From AP-15 sp963797115 (lineage in GTDB: Bacteria; Pseudomonadota; Alphaproteobacteria; ATCC43930; CGMCC-115725): DNA of 64,000 nucleotides. The stretch is from contig CAWCOH010000001.1 in NCBI GenBank assembly GCA_963797115.1, positions 3,534,001 to 3,598,000 on the forward strand. Reading direction: 5' to 3'. The notes under the pieces were generated by a model. It had not been told where the DNA came from, made no database searches, and saw nothing but the letters and a program-made list of their open reading frames with translations. How positions within the stretch are numbered: the first letter of the stretch is position 1; each line of letters begins with the position of its first letter. Made by a program: the position numbers and the translations under genes. Shown here one piece after another: positions 1 to 8,663 of this stretch.

Positions 1-1778
1 CTCAATCCGGCAGCGACGCATTCCCGAGACACGTGCGCGGCATAATCTGCCGCCTCTTCGGTAATCGTAACGACGGCGATCTGCACTGGCGCGAGCCACA
101 GCGGGAAACGGCCGGCATAGTGCTCGATTAGGATGCCGATAAAGCGCTCCATCGAACCGAGGATTGCGCGGTGCAGCATAACAGGCGCGTGGCGCCCGCC
201 ATCCTCTCCAACATAGCTGGCTCCGAGCCTCTCGGGCATCATAAAGTCGAGCTGCAACGTACCGCATTGCCAGTCACGGCCAAGTGCGTCGCGCAACACG
301 AATTCGAGTTTCGGCCCGTAAAAGGCTCCTTCCCCTGGGTTGAATGTGAAGGAAAGGCCAGCGTCTCGAATTGCTTCCTCGAGATCTTGCTCAGCGAGAT
401 CCCAGTACACTTCGCCGCCGATGCGTTGCGCCGGACGTGTCGCGAGCTTGACTACGACATCGTCGAAGCCGAAATCGTGATAGACGGAAAGCAACAGCTT
501 GCAGAAGGCGACCGCCTCCGACTTGACTTGACTCTCAGCCCTGGCGCCGGGATCAGGTCTCATGCAGAAAATATGAGCGTCGTCTTGGGTGAAAGCGCGC
601 ACTCGCATGATACCATGCAGCGCACCCGACGGCTCGTTGCGGTGACAGCTGCCAAACTCGGCGAGCCGCAATGGCAATTCCCGATAGCTGCGCAGCCGGT
701 TGCGGAAGATCAGCACATGACCAGGGCAGTTCATCGGCTTGACTGCGAGCACGCGCTCGTCGCGGCTTTCGGCGATGAACATGTTCTCGCGAAAATTATC
801 CCAATGGCCCGACGCTTCCCATAGGCTGCGGTCGAGCAACTGCGGGGCTCTTACTTCCTGGTAATCAGCGGCGTCGAGACGCATTCGAATGTAGTTCTCG
901 ATAATCCGAAAGAGCGTCCAGCCTTTCGGATGCCAGAAGACGCTGCCGACCGCCTCCTCCTGCATGTGGAAGAGGTCGAGCTCTCGGCCGAGCCGGCGAT
1001 GGTCGCGGCGCTCGGCTTCTTCGAGCCGGAAGAGGTACTGGTCGAGATCCTCCTGATTGGCCCAGGCGGTGCCATGAATGCGTTGCAGCTGAGCGTTTCT
1101 GGCATCCCCGCGCCAATAGGCGCCCGCCACACTCATCAGCTTGAACGCTTGGCCGAGATAGCCGGTCGACGGGAGATGCGGCCCGACGCAGAGATCGACG
1201 AAATCGCCTTGCCGATACAGGCTGATCTCCTCTCCCTCCGGGATTTCGCCAATGTATTCGGCCTTATAGATTTCGCCGATATTGCGAAAAAAGGCGACCG
1301 CGGCATCGCGGTCCCAGACCTCCCGTGTAATCGTCTCGTCGCGGCGGACGATCTCGCGCATCCGCGTCTCGATCTTCGCGAGGTCTTCTGGCGTGAACGG
1401 CTCGGCACGGGCGAAGTCGTAATAGAATCCGGTGTCCGTTGCCGGGCCGAACGTGACCTGGGTATCGGGATAAAGTTCCTTGACCGCCTCGGCCATGACA
1501 TGGGCGGCGTCGTGACGGAGGATCTCGAGCCCCCCGGGGGTGTCCCGCGTTACGATGGCAACCGAGGCGTCGCGATCGATGACTGAGGCGAGGTCGCGCG
1601 GCCGGCCGTCGACCCGAATGGCGATCGCTGCCTTGGCAAGCCCCGGCCCGATCGCGGCCGCGATACCGGCACCGGTGACCGGCCCATCAATTTCACGGCG
1701 TTCGCCGTCGGGCAGAGTGACGACGAGCGCCGCCGGACCGCGTTCTTTCGGCGCGCGAATAATGCGTTCTTCGCTCAT
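1..1778 (-). CDS. thrS: threonyl-tRNA synthetase, 3' end outside window
   Basis: Charges tRNA-Thr with threonine in the cytoplasm. I read the frame by hand from the ATG at 1778; it stays open to base 1, giving about 592 residues, so roughly 50 C-terminal residues of a usual 640-650 aa enzyme lie outside the window. Seen in order: a TGS domain (about residues 15-80), the editing-domain HxxxH (HDAAH, 89-93) followed by DLCVGPH, and the class II catalytic core with MNCPGH, which supplies a zinc cysteine. The last part present carries RFPLWLAPVQ, typical of the start of the anticodon-binding domain. It is divergent from the porin relic. The family call is secure and the start has no real competitor. 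Confidence 0.97.
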   Translation of the reverse strand, partial: MSEERIIRAPKERGPAALVVTLPDGERREIDGPVTGAGIAAAIGPGLAKAAIAIRVDGRPRDLASVIDRDASVAIVTRDTPGGLEILRHDAAHVMAEAVKELYPDTQVTFGPATDTGFYYDFARAEPFTPEDLAKIETRMREIVRRDETITREVWDRDAAVAFFRNIGEIYKAEYIGEIPEGEEISLYRQGDFVDLCVGPHLPSTGYLGQAFKLMSVAGAYWRGDARNAQLQRIHGTAWANQEDLDQYLFRLEEAERRDHRRLGRELDLFHMQEEAVGSVFWHPKGWTLFRIIENYIRMRLDAADYQEVRAPQLLDRSLWEASGHWDNFRENMFIAESRDERVLAVKPMNCPGHVLIFRNRLRSYRELPLRLAEFGSCHRNEPSGALHGIMRVRAFTQDDAHIFCMRPDPGARAESQVKSEAVAFCKLLLSVYHDFGFDDVVVKLATRPAQRIGGEVYWDLAEQDLEEAIRDAGLSFTFNPGEGAFYGPKLEFVLRDALGRDWQCGTLQLDFMMPERLGASYVGEDGGRHAPVMLHRAILGSMERFIGILIEHYAGRFPLWLAPVQIAVVTITEEAADYAAHVSRECVAAGL

Positions 1779-1844
1779 CTTCGATACATAATGACTGACG
1801 TCCTCGCGGCGAAGGGCTGATTGCCGATCTGGAGTATCGAAGTT

Positions 1845-2844
1845 ATGTCGAGGCTCCTTCTTGGCCTGCCCCCAGCGAAGCGAACCCTGTCCCGAGATAC
1901 GGTCCGTGCAGTCTCTCTCGGTTTGAGACTGGCCGGCGCTGGCGTGCTGGCCTGCCTTCGAACAGAGCCCGCCAGCGCCGAGCGGCCGTCCCTTGCCGTC
2001 CCGGCGGGGCCGGAGGTGTTCGAGCGAGGCCCTCCCGCGGGTGGCGGCACTGGTCCGTTCAGCTTCGTGACCGGTTTGTCGAAGAGCGATTTTCTGCTCG
2101 GCGACATTTGGGGTCTGCGAACGGCGCTGAGCAAATATGGGCTTTCGTTTGGTCTCTCGGAGACGGGGACGAGCTTTCCGCTGAACGGCAGGGCGCTCGT
2201 CATCGGCGAATTGCAATATTCCTATCCCGCCCTCGGTGCCATGGTCTCGCGGTCAAGAAGAACCTCTGTCAGGCATCTGCAAGATCGGGTTCTGGTATAA
2301 CAACGAAGAGTTCGATGACCTGCAATTCGGCAACACTGGCCTTTCGCTCGCCAACCCGGACAGTACTGGGACGCCCCAGAAGCATCGCGGCAATTACAGC
2401 CTGTATGGCGTCGTTGATCAGACCGTCTGGCGATTGCCAGAGGGCGTCAGCACGCTCAACTTTTTCGCCCGCGCGATGGGCACACCGCAGGGCGACCGCA
2501 ACCTCGTCGTCTTCGGCCTCAATGCCGGGCTCGCTCTGCACGGGCCGTTCGCTACCCGCGGCGACGACGTTCTCGGGGTTAGCATGGGCTATTCCAGGAT
2601 CAGCGGCTCCGCAGCCGCGCTCGACCGGGCCACGGGTTTCTACAGCGGCACCTTTCAGCGGGTTCGCGCCGGCGAGACTTATGTCGAGTTGACGTATCAG
2701 TATCGCCTCATCCCGTCGGTCATATTGCAGCCGGATTTTCAATATGTGTTCAACCCCGGCGGCGGCATCATCAACCCCGACGTGCCGGGGCAATCGGTCA
2801 AGAACGAAGCCGTGATCGGTATGCGGGTCATCGTCAGTTTCTGA
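1845..2844 (+). pseudogene. OprB-family carbohydrate porin relic (internal deletion plus frameshift)
   Basis: Outer-membrane beta-barrel porin of the OprB family, now broken. The first part has a signal peptide ending EPASA and the N-terminal family signature LLGDIWGLRTALSKYGLSF. It then jumps from GLSETG to TSFPLNG; in intact members about 150 residues separate these, so the central barrel is missing. After ELQYSYPALGAMV the frame changes near 2245; removing one base restores a normal C-terminal half (IGFWYNNEEFDDLQFGNTGL to QPDFQYVFNPGGG) ending in phenylalanine, as barrels do. The C-terminal half could start at a GTG at 2236, but without the N-terminal strands it cannot form the usual porin. 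It precedes the iron-uptake block on the same strand. Deletion and frameshift together argue for true decay. Confidence 0.85.
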
Positions 2845-2954
2845 TCCGCCAGGGTCGCACGCCGCGCAGGCGTGGTGTGCGCGGTTTGCGGATTGACGCG
2901 ATTGAGAGTGATCCGCATTATCGCGCCTAATCGCGACTTCAGGATGAACGGCCG

Positions 2955-4109
2955 GTGGAGCTCTGCCTGCGAGACCTTCGACGGGAAGGGTTTGTCGCCC
3001 TCGCCCTACTGACGGCGACGTCCATGCCGGCGCGGTCCGCGGATAGGCCGAGCTTTCTTGGCACCATCCGCCATCACCATACTCGCGCCTCGACCGTCAC
3101 CGATAACGGCGATCTCAATCCCTACGCGGTCGTCGTCGCCCCCGTGTCCGCCGGCAAGATCCAAAAGGACGATGTCCTCGTCGACAATTTCAACGATGTC
3201 TCGAACCTGCAAGGCACCGGCACAACGATCATCGTCTACAATCCGTCGACCAGAAAGACGACCCGGCTCGTCAACCTGCCGCGCAATCTGGCGCAATGTC
3301 CCGGGGGCGTCGGCTTGACCACAGCGATGACGATGCTGAAATCGGGCTGGGTCATCGTCGGCAGCACCCCGAGCCAAGACGGCACCACTCGCACAAAGGG
3401 ACAGGGCTGCCTGATCGTGCTTGACCCCAATGGCGGGCTGGCCGCGGTCTGGACCGGCCCCGACATCAATGGTCCCTGGGGTAATATCGTCGCGATCGAC
3501 AATGGCTCGACCGCAAGCCTTTTTGTCAGCATGGCCGGCTTCGACGTTCCCGGCCCCGATGTGAAAGATCCCGCCACCGGGTCGCCGGTGGTCGTCCGCA
3601 AGGGCATTGTGCTGCGCCTCCAGCTATCGATCCCGCCGGGCGATCCACCGGTGACCACTGGCCAGACGGTCATCGCCAACGGCTTCGGCGAAACCGCCCA
3701 TGCAGGCGCGTTCATGGTCGGTCCGACCGGCCTGGCGTTTGGCCCGGACAACACCCTCTATGTCGCAGATTCGGTCGACAACCGGATCGTTGCCGTGCCG
3801 GATGCTCTGACGCGCACGACCAGCGCCGGCACGGGCCGCCCGGTGACCAAGGACGGCTTATTGAAGCGGCCGTTGACCCTCGTGATGACGCCTGCCGGCA
3901 CGCTTATCGCATGCAACGCGCTGAACGGGCAGGTTGTCGAGATAGACCCGCAGACAGGCAAACAGCTTCATGCCCAGTGGATCAATACCAACCAGGCGCA
4001 ATCTCCTCCCGGCAGCGGCAACCTATTCGGTCTCGCGCTGACGCCGGACGGCAAGGGCCTCTACTATGTCCACGACGATGTGAACGCGCTCGTCGAGGCC
4101 AACCCGTGA
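2955..4109 (+). CDS. secreted NHL/SMP-30-like beta-propeller protein
   Basis: A 384 aa protein of unknown substrate. From the GTG start, a basic N-terminus is followed by a hydrophobic stretch ending near MPARSA, a likely signal peptide, so the protein should be periplasmic. The rest has beta-propeller blades of the NHL type: GPTGLAFGPDNTLYVADSVDNRI and LFGLALTPDGKGLYYVHD each give a 'what-the-reader-sees' blade with the G-LA-x-D-x-LYV pattern. Its stop overlaps the efeB GTG start by 4 nt, so the two are probably translated together and the propeller may serve the iron-uptake machinery. That link is inference from position; NHL proteins do many jobs. Confidence 0.8.
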   Translation: MELCLRDLRREGFVALALLTATSMPARSADRPSFLGTIRHHHTRASTVTDNGDLNPYAVVVAPVSAGKIQKDDVLVDNFNDVSNLQGTGTTIIVYNPSTRKTTRLVNLPRNLAQCPGGVGLTTAMTMLKSGWVIVGSTPSQDGTTRTKGQGCLIVLDPNGGLAAVWTGPDINGPWGNIVAIDNGSTASLFVSMAGFDVPGPDVKDPATGSPVVVRKGIVLRLQLSIPPGDPPVTTGQTVIANGFGETAHAGAFMVGPTGLAFGPDNTLYVADSVDNRIVAVPDALTRTTSAGTGRPVTKDGLLKRPLTLVMTPAGTLIACNALNGQVVEIDPQTGKQLHAQWINTNQAQSPPGSGNLFGLALTPDGKGLYYVHDDVNALVEANP

Positions 4110-5365
4110 ATGACGGAGAGAGGCGGGCCCCAACCCGCCGCTTTCTGTTTCGCGCCGGCACCGGTCTGGCGGCCGCAGCAGGAGCTGGGTTACCCGCCTT
4201 TGCGGCGAACGACGCCGAAGACATCGAGCCTTTTTGGGGCGCGCATCAAGGCGGGATCACAACCCCGGCGCAGAGCCACACCTATTTTGCCGCGCTCGAT
4301 CTGACGACGACCAATCGAGAGCAGCTGGTGGCGCTGCTGCGCGATTGGACGCAGGCCGCCGCCGACATGGCCGCCGGCCAGACAGCGAGGCCGCTCGGGG
4401 AGGATCTCGCCCTGCCCGGAGGCGACACCGGCGAGGGCCTCGGCCTGCCGGCGGGACGGCTAACGATCACTTTCGGGTTCGGAGCGGATCTCTTTGTCAA
4501 GGACGGCCAGGATCGGTTTGGTCTCGCCGGACAGCGCCCGGAGGCGTTGGTCGCCTTGCCCCGCTTTGCTGGCGATCAGCTGGTAGAGACGCGGTCGGGC
4601 GGCGACTTGTCGCTGCAAGCCTGTGCCGACGATCCCCAGATTGCGTTCCATGCGGTCCGCCAGCTGGCTCGGATCGCTTACGGCACGGCAAAGGTCCGGT
4701 GGGCGCAAACCGGCTTCATCCCGGGCTATCCGGTGAAAGAGACGCCGCGCAACCTGATGGGTTTCAAGGACGGAACCAACAATCCAGCGGTCGCCGATCC
4801 CGATGCGATGGCGAAGTTCGTCTGGGTCGGCGGCGAAGGCCCGGACTGGATGGGCGGCGGGAGCTACCTGGTTGCCCGACGGATCCGTATCGCGATCGAG
4901 CACTGGGACCGCATGAAAGTTGCATTTCAAGAGGAGACGGTGGGCCGGCACAAATATTCGGGGGCGCCGATCGGCATGAAGCACGAGCACGACCCGCTTG
5001 GTCTGGATCGGGTCGACGCCGACGGCAATCCCGTCATCGCCGAGAATGCTCATGTCCGGCTCGCCGCCGCGGCGAGCAACGACGGAACGCAGATTCTGCG
5101 ACGGCCTTACTCCTACAACGACGGCGTCAATTTCACCGCCGAGCGCTGGCCGCCCTGGCGTCAGGGCATGGAGTACGACGCTGGGCTGTTCTTTCTTTGC
5201 TACCAACGCGATCCGCGCGCCGGCTTCATCAAGATTTTCGACAGGATGGCGAAATTCGACATGTTGAACCAGTTCGTCACCCACACGGGCGGAGGCGTCT
5301 TTGCTTGCCCCGGCGGAGTAGCCCGCGGCGAGTTCATCGGGCAGCGCCTTTTCGACAACGGATAA
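4106..5365 (+). CDS. efeB: EfeB-type DyP haem peroxidase, Tat-exported
   Basis: Periplasmic dye-decolourising peroxidase that, in the EfeUOB systems, works on ferrous iron or haem. Start chosen at the GTG at 4106, which overlaps the upstream stop (GTGA) and puts the twin-arginine signal RRFLF at residues 11-15, followed by an alanine-rich segment ending AFA. The 419 aa length is normal for EfeB. The DyP signature GFKDG is at 219-223 (distal aspartate), and the haem-binding histidine is probably H316 in AHVRLA, followed by the conserved ILRRPYSY. The cupredoxin and FTR1 genes follow on the same strand with short gaps, so this is one operon. A longer open frame upstream of 4106 is inside the NHL gene and is not used. 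Confidence 0.95.
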   Translation: MNDGERRAPTRRFLFRAGTGLAAAAGAGLPAFAANDAEDIEPFWGAHQGGITTPAQSHTYFAALDLTTTNREQLVALLRDWTQAAADMAAGQTARPLGEDLALPGGDTGEGLGLPAGRLTITFGFGADLFVKDGQDRFGLAGQRPEALVALPRFAGDQLVETRSGGDLSLQACADDPQIAFHAVRQLARIAYGTAKVRWAQTGFIPGYPVKETPRNLMGFKDGTNNPAVADPDAMAKFVWVGGEGPDWMGGGSYLVARRIRIAIEHWDRMKVAFQEETVGRHKYSGAPIGMKHEHDPLGLDRVDADGNPVIAENAHVRLAAAASNDGTQILRRPYSYNDGVNFTAERWPPWRQGMEYDAGLFFLCYQRDPRAGFIKIFDRMAKFDMLNQFVTHTGGGVFACPGGVARGEFIGQRLFDNG

Positions 5366-5385
5366 TTCTCGGGAGCCAGGCTCAA

Positions 5386-5718
5386 ATGCGATCCGTCCCT
5401 TTGGCCCTTTTCGTCGCCGCGGTCTTGGCTGCAACTACAGCGCTCGCTGCAGACCCCCCGGCATTCGAGTTGATCCTGAAGGATAACAAATTCTCTCCAG
5501 CAGAATTGTCGGTCCCGGCCGGCCAACGGATAAAGTTGACGGTGAAGAACCAGGACACGACGGCTGCTGAGTTCGAAAGCCACGATTTCAAGGCCGAAAA
5601 AGTCATCCCCGGTGGTGGCCAGGCGGTTTTCTACATCGGGCCGCTAAAGCCCGGCACCTACAAATTCGTCGACGAATTTCACGAGAAAGAAACCCACGGC
5701 ACTCTGGTTGCGAAGTAG
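5386..5718 (+). CDS. periplasmic cupredoxin-domain protein, EfeO/FTR1 partner
   Basis: A 110 aa exported protein: signal peptide to about residue 22 (ending ALAA), then a single cupredoxin fold beginning FELILKDNKFSPAELSVPAG. In EfeO the cupredoxin domain is joined to a peptidase-M75-like domain; here only the cupredoxin part exists. The usual copper cysteine is absent: the C-terminal loop reads DEFHEKETHG and the earlier site ESHDFKAEK, so histidines and acidic residues are the likely metal ligands, as proposed for iron-handling cupredoxins. It lies 20 bases after efeB and 11 before the permease (AGGAAGG between), so it is probably the periplasmic iron donor for FTR1. That role is inferred from context. 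Confidence 0.88.
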   Translation: MRSVPLALFVAAVLAATTALAADPPAFELILKDNKFSPAELSVPAGQRIKLTVKNQDTTAAEFESHDFKAEKVIPGGGQAVFYIGPLKPGTYKFVDEFHEKETHGTLVAK

Positions 5719-5729
5719 GCAGGAAGGCG

Positions 5730-6563
5730 ATGCTGGCCAGCCTCGTCATCGTTTTCCGTGAGGTCATCGAAGCCGGCCTGATCGTCGGCATTGTGCTCGC
5801 TGCGACGACGCGGGTGCCGCAGCGGGGTCGGTGGATCGCCTACGGTATCGCCGGCGGCATCGCCGGCGCCTGCCTGGTGGCGGCTTTCGCCGGCGAGGTC
5901 GCCGCCGCGGCCGCCGGTGCGGGCCAGGAATTGTTCAATGCCTCCGTGCTGCTGCTCGCGGTCGGTATGCTGACTTGGCACAACGTCTGGATGGCGAGCC
6001 ACGGCCGCGCCATCGCGCTCGATATGCGCCGGGTCGGCAACGCGGTCGCCGCCGGCGAGCGCCCCCTTTTCGCGCTGGCGATCGTGGTCGGCGTCGCGGT
6101 GCTGCGCGAGGGCTCGGAGATCGTGCTGTTCCTCTACGGCATCGCTGCCTCGGGCGGGGCCTCGGCTGCGGCGATGATAGCCGGCGGGGCGCTGGGCGTA
6201 GCCGGCGGGGTCGTGCTCTCGGCGCTGATGTATTGGGGGCTGGTCGCGGTCCCGGCGCGGCGGCTCTTCGCCGTCACCTCCGGGCTGATCACCTTGCTCG
6301 CCGCAGGGCTCGCGGCGCAGGCCGTTGCCTATCTGCAGCAGGCGGGCTATTTCGACGCATTCGCCGCGACAATTTGGAACACCTCCTGGCTGCTGGCGGA
6401 CGACAGCCTGCTCGGCCGCCTGCTGCACACCCTGATCGGCTACACCGACCAGCCGACCGGAGCACAGCTGATCGTCTATCTGCTGACGATCGCGCTGATT
6501 ATCGGGCTGATGCGAACCGTACGCATCCGCCAACCGGTCGGCGGCAAGGCGGCGGCCGATTAG
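5730..6563 (+). CDS. efeU: FTR1-family high-affinity iron permease
   Basis: Inner-membrane iron channel of the OFeT/FTR1 family, 277 aa with about seven hydrophobic helices. Both hallmark REXXE motifs are present: REVIE at 10-14 in the first helix and REGSE at 126-130 in the fourth. The start at 5730 has a good ribosome site, AGGAAGG, about 5 bases upstream. It closes the block efeB, cupredoxin, permease. No separate EfeO peptidase-M75 protein is encoded nearby, so this is a reduced variant of EfeUOB. Neither a Fur box nor other control site was recognised upstream of the block. Function is well supported; the preference for ferrous over ferric iron is family knowledge. Confidence 0.95.
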   Translation: MLASLVIVFREVIEAGLIVGIVLAATTRVPQRGRWIAYGIAGGIAGACLVAAFAGEVAAAAAGAGQELFNASVLLLAVGMLTWHNVWMASHGRAIALDMRRVGNAVAAGERPLFALAIVVGVAVLREGSEIVLFLYGIAASGGASAAAMIAGGALGVAGGVVLSALMYWGLVAVPARRLFAVTSGLITLLAAGLAAQAVAYLQQAGYFDAFAATIWNTSWLLADDSLLGRLLHTLIGYTDQPTGAQLIVYLLTIALIIGLMRTVRIRQPVGGKAAAD

Positions 6564-6644
6564 TCAGGGCCGCCGCGTGTCCTCCAGGATCATGTCGGCG
6601 GCCTTCTCGCCGATCATGTAGTCGAAGGTGTCATCTTCGCTCGC
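6564..6644 (-). pseudogene. possible 3' remnant of a GMC oxidoreductase gene
   Basis: A 26-codon reading frame whose translation ends FDYMIGEKAADMILEDTRRP. The segment IGEKAADMI is the C-terminal signature of GMC-family FAD oxidoreductases such as choline dehydrogenase, normally the last 10-20 residues of a protein of more than 500. No other GMC sequence is seen around it: it is wedged between the iron permease stop and the end of the glycosyltransferase gene. I read it as the tail left after a deletion, or a chance match. It is too short for certainty. Confidence 0.4.
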
Positions 6645-6664
6645 CATCTTCCTCGAGATCCGCC

Positions 6665-7915
6665 CTATTCCGATGCCGCGGCGAGCGCGTCGCTTCCGGT
6701 GGCGGCGTCGGGAAACAACAGCTCCTCGTAGACCTCGATCGTGCGGGCGCACATTGCCTGCCGGCTGTACCGGCTGGCGACGTGCGCTATCGTGCGCCGG
6801 GAAAATGCCGCCCGTTCGTTCTCTCCTAGAGATAGAGCCTCGCCGATCGCCGCGGCAAGGCGCGCGGGGTCGCACGGCGGTACAAGCCAACCGCTGATCC
6901 CCGGCTCGATCGTCTCGCGTGCTCCGCCATGATCGGTGGCAACGACCGGCCGCCCCATCGCCTGGGCCTCGATGACCACCCGGCCGAACCCCTCAGGGCC
7001 GCTCGAAGCGGAAACGACGACATCGGCCAGCATGTATGCGGCCGGCATGTCGCGGCACTCCTCGACAACGCGAAAAATCCCGGGAGGTCCGTTCCGTTCG
7101 ATCGCCCTTTCGAGCTCTCGGCGAAACCCGCGCCGTTGCTCGGGTCCGACGAACAGGCAGCAGACATCGCGCCGCCCGAGCGCGGCAATCGCGGAAATCA
7201 AGTCGAGACCGCCTTTCCAGCGGGTCAGCCGGGCGGGAAGCATCACCACGGGCGCACCATCGGGCAACCGCCACTGGCGAGCGAGGCTGACAATCCGCTG
7301 GGCCCCGACTCGATCGGGATCGAAGATGTCAAAATCGACGCCGCGCGGAATCGTGCGCAGACGATCTGGGCCGATCCCATAAGCCTGCGCGGCATGATCG
7401 GCGACGAACTGGGAAATCGCGATCACCCGCTCACCGCGCGCCATCACAGAATTATACCAGCGCTTGAGGGCGGTGCCGGAGCCATAGGCGTTGTGAAAGG
7501 TAGTCACGAAATGCCGCCCCGTGGCGCTTGCAGCCGACCGGGCGCTCCACGCCGGCGCGCGGCTCCTGGCATGGACGATGTCGATGCCGAAGCGGCGGAT
7601 CAGCCGCGCCAGAGCTGCCGCGTTGCGGCGCAGCCGCAACGGGCTTTTAGAGGCGAGGGGAAGGGTCAGGTGCGTGCTGCCGGATCGTACTACGTCGCGC
7701 TCCAGCGGCCCTCCGGCGGAGGCGACATACGAAGACCATCCGGCATCGACCAGCGCGCCGGCGATTTCGACGGTACCGCGTTCCGCACCGCCCGAGCCGA
7801 GGCGAGGGACGATCTGGAGCACCGCCGGGGGGCGGCCTTTCGCCGGAGCGAGCGCGGTGTTACCGTCAACGCCCATTCCGTTTTCTGCTGAGCCTCCAAT
7901 GAGTTCGCCCGGCAT
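6665..7915 (-). CDS. GT4-family glycosyltransferase
   Basis: Retaining glycosyltransferase with a GT-B fold, up to 416 aa. Seen: the N-terminal glycine-rich loop PRLGSGGAERG, a HARSRAPAW segment, the nucleotide-sugar region around ARLTRWKGGLDLI, and the C-terminal EGFGRVVIEAQAMGRPVVAT with the two glutamates of the GT4 E-x7-E motif. The acceptor is unknown; LPS or capsule core sugars are typical. The first ATG (7915) overlaps the start of the divergent hydrolase gene; an internal ATG at 7876 would remove the overlap, with a GGAGG rather far (about 16 bases) upstream. Either is possible, since neither has an ideal ribosome site. It stands alone rather than in a polysaccharide cluster. Confidence 0.88.
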   Translation of the reverse strand: MPGELIGGSAENGMGVDGNTALAPAKGRPPAVLQIVPRLGSGGAERGTVEIAGALVDAGWSSYVASAGGPLERDVVRSGSTHLTLPLASKSPLRLRRNAAALARLIRRFGIDIVHARSRAPAWSARSAASATGRHFVTTFHNAYGSGTALKRWYNSVMARGERVIAISQFVADHAAQAYGIGPDRLRTIPRGVDFDIFDPDRVGAQRIVSLARQWRLPDGAPVVMLPARLTRWKGGLDLISAIAALGRRDVCCLFVGPEQRRGFRRELERAIERNGPPGIFRVVEECRDMPAAYMLADVVVSASSGPEGFGRVVIEAQAMGRPVVATDHGGARETIEPGISGWLVPPCDPARLAAAIGEALSLGENERAAFSRRTIAHVASRYSRQAMCARTIEVYEELLFPDAATGSDALAAASE

Positions 7916-8663
7916 ACTACCACGTCAGGATGGTGCAACAATCGCCTACCGGCGGCTTGCCGGTAAGTCTCCCGGGGTTTTGTTTTGTGCCGGCTTCCGC
8001 TCGGACATGACCGGGACCAAGGCTTTGTTTCTCGAAGGGTATTGCCGGAGTCGCGGACACGCTTTCGTGCGTTTCGACTATTTCGGCCACGGCGCATCGA
8101 GCGGGAACGCCGCTCTGGGGACCATCGGCCGCTGGGCGGATGATGCGGTAGCGGTTCTCGACGCACTCACTGACGGTCCGCAAATCATCGTCGGTTCGAG
8201 CATGGGCGGCTGGGTGATGCTGCTTACGGCGCTTGCGAGAGCCGAACGTGTTCGCGCTCTGGTTGGGGTCGCGGCGGCCCCCGACTTCACCGAGGATCTG
8301 GTGTGGCCACGGCTCAGCGGGGCGCAGCAACGAGAATGCCGCGAAATCGGCAGGGTCACGCTGCCTTCTCAGTACGACCCCGGCGGTTACACCTATCAGC
8401 TCGGGCTGTTCGATGATGGCCGTCGGCATTTGGTAATGCGCACAGAGATCCCGCTTCTATGCCCGGTGCGGCTGCTGCACGGCATGCTCGACGACGCCGT
8501 TCCCTGGCAGACGAGCCTGCGGCTCGCCGAGCGCCTCGCGAGCCGAGACGTCATCGTCACCCTCATCAAGGAAGGCGATCACCGCCTATCGAACGCAGTC
8601 GATCTCGCCCGCCTCGCCGCCACGCTCAACGAACTGCTCTGCTTGGACGATCGGCGCAGGTAA
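7899..8663 (+). CDS. alpha/beta-hydrolase, palmitoyl-protein-thioesterase/lipase-like
   Basis: A 254 aa cytoplasmic serine hydrolase. The oxyanion/HG region is replaced by FCAGFRSDMTG, the conserved DYFGHGASSG follows, and the nucleophile elbow is GSSMGGW (serine in the middle). The acid is probably the aspartate in HGMLDDAVPW and the base the histidine in EGDHRLSN. This layout matches the short alpha/beta hydrolases found next to glycosyl or lipid genes in many alphaproteobacteria; some relate to mammalian ABHD10 depalmitoylases. Start at 7899 chosen because the conserved ILPRQDGATIAYRR begins just after it; a much longer upstream frame would run through the glycosyltransferase. The substrate cannot be told. 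Confidence 0.85.
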   Translation: MSSPGILPRQDGATIAYRRLAGKSPGVLFCAGFRSDMTGTKALFLEGYCRSRGHAFVRFDYFGHGASSGNAALGTIGRWADDAVAVLDALTDGPQIIVGSSMGGWVMLLTALARAERVRALVGVAAAPDFTEDLVWPRLSGAQQRECREIGRVTLPSQYDPGGYTYQLGLFDDGRRHLVMRTEIPLLCPVRLLHGMLDDAVPWQTSLRLAERLASRDVIVTLIKEGDHRLSNAVDLARLAATLNELLCLDDRRR

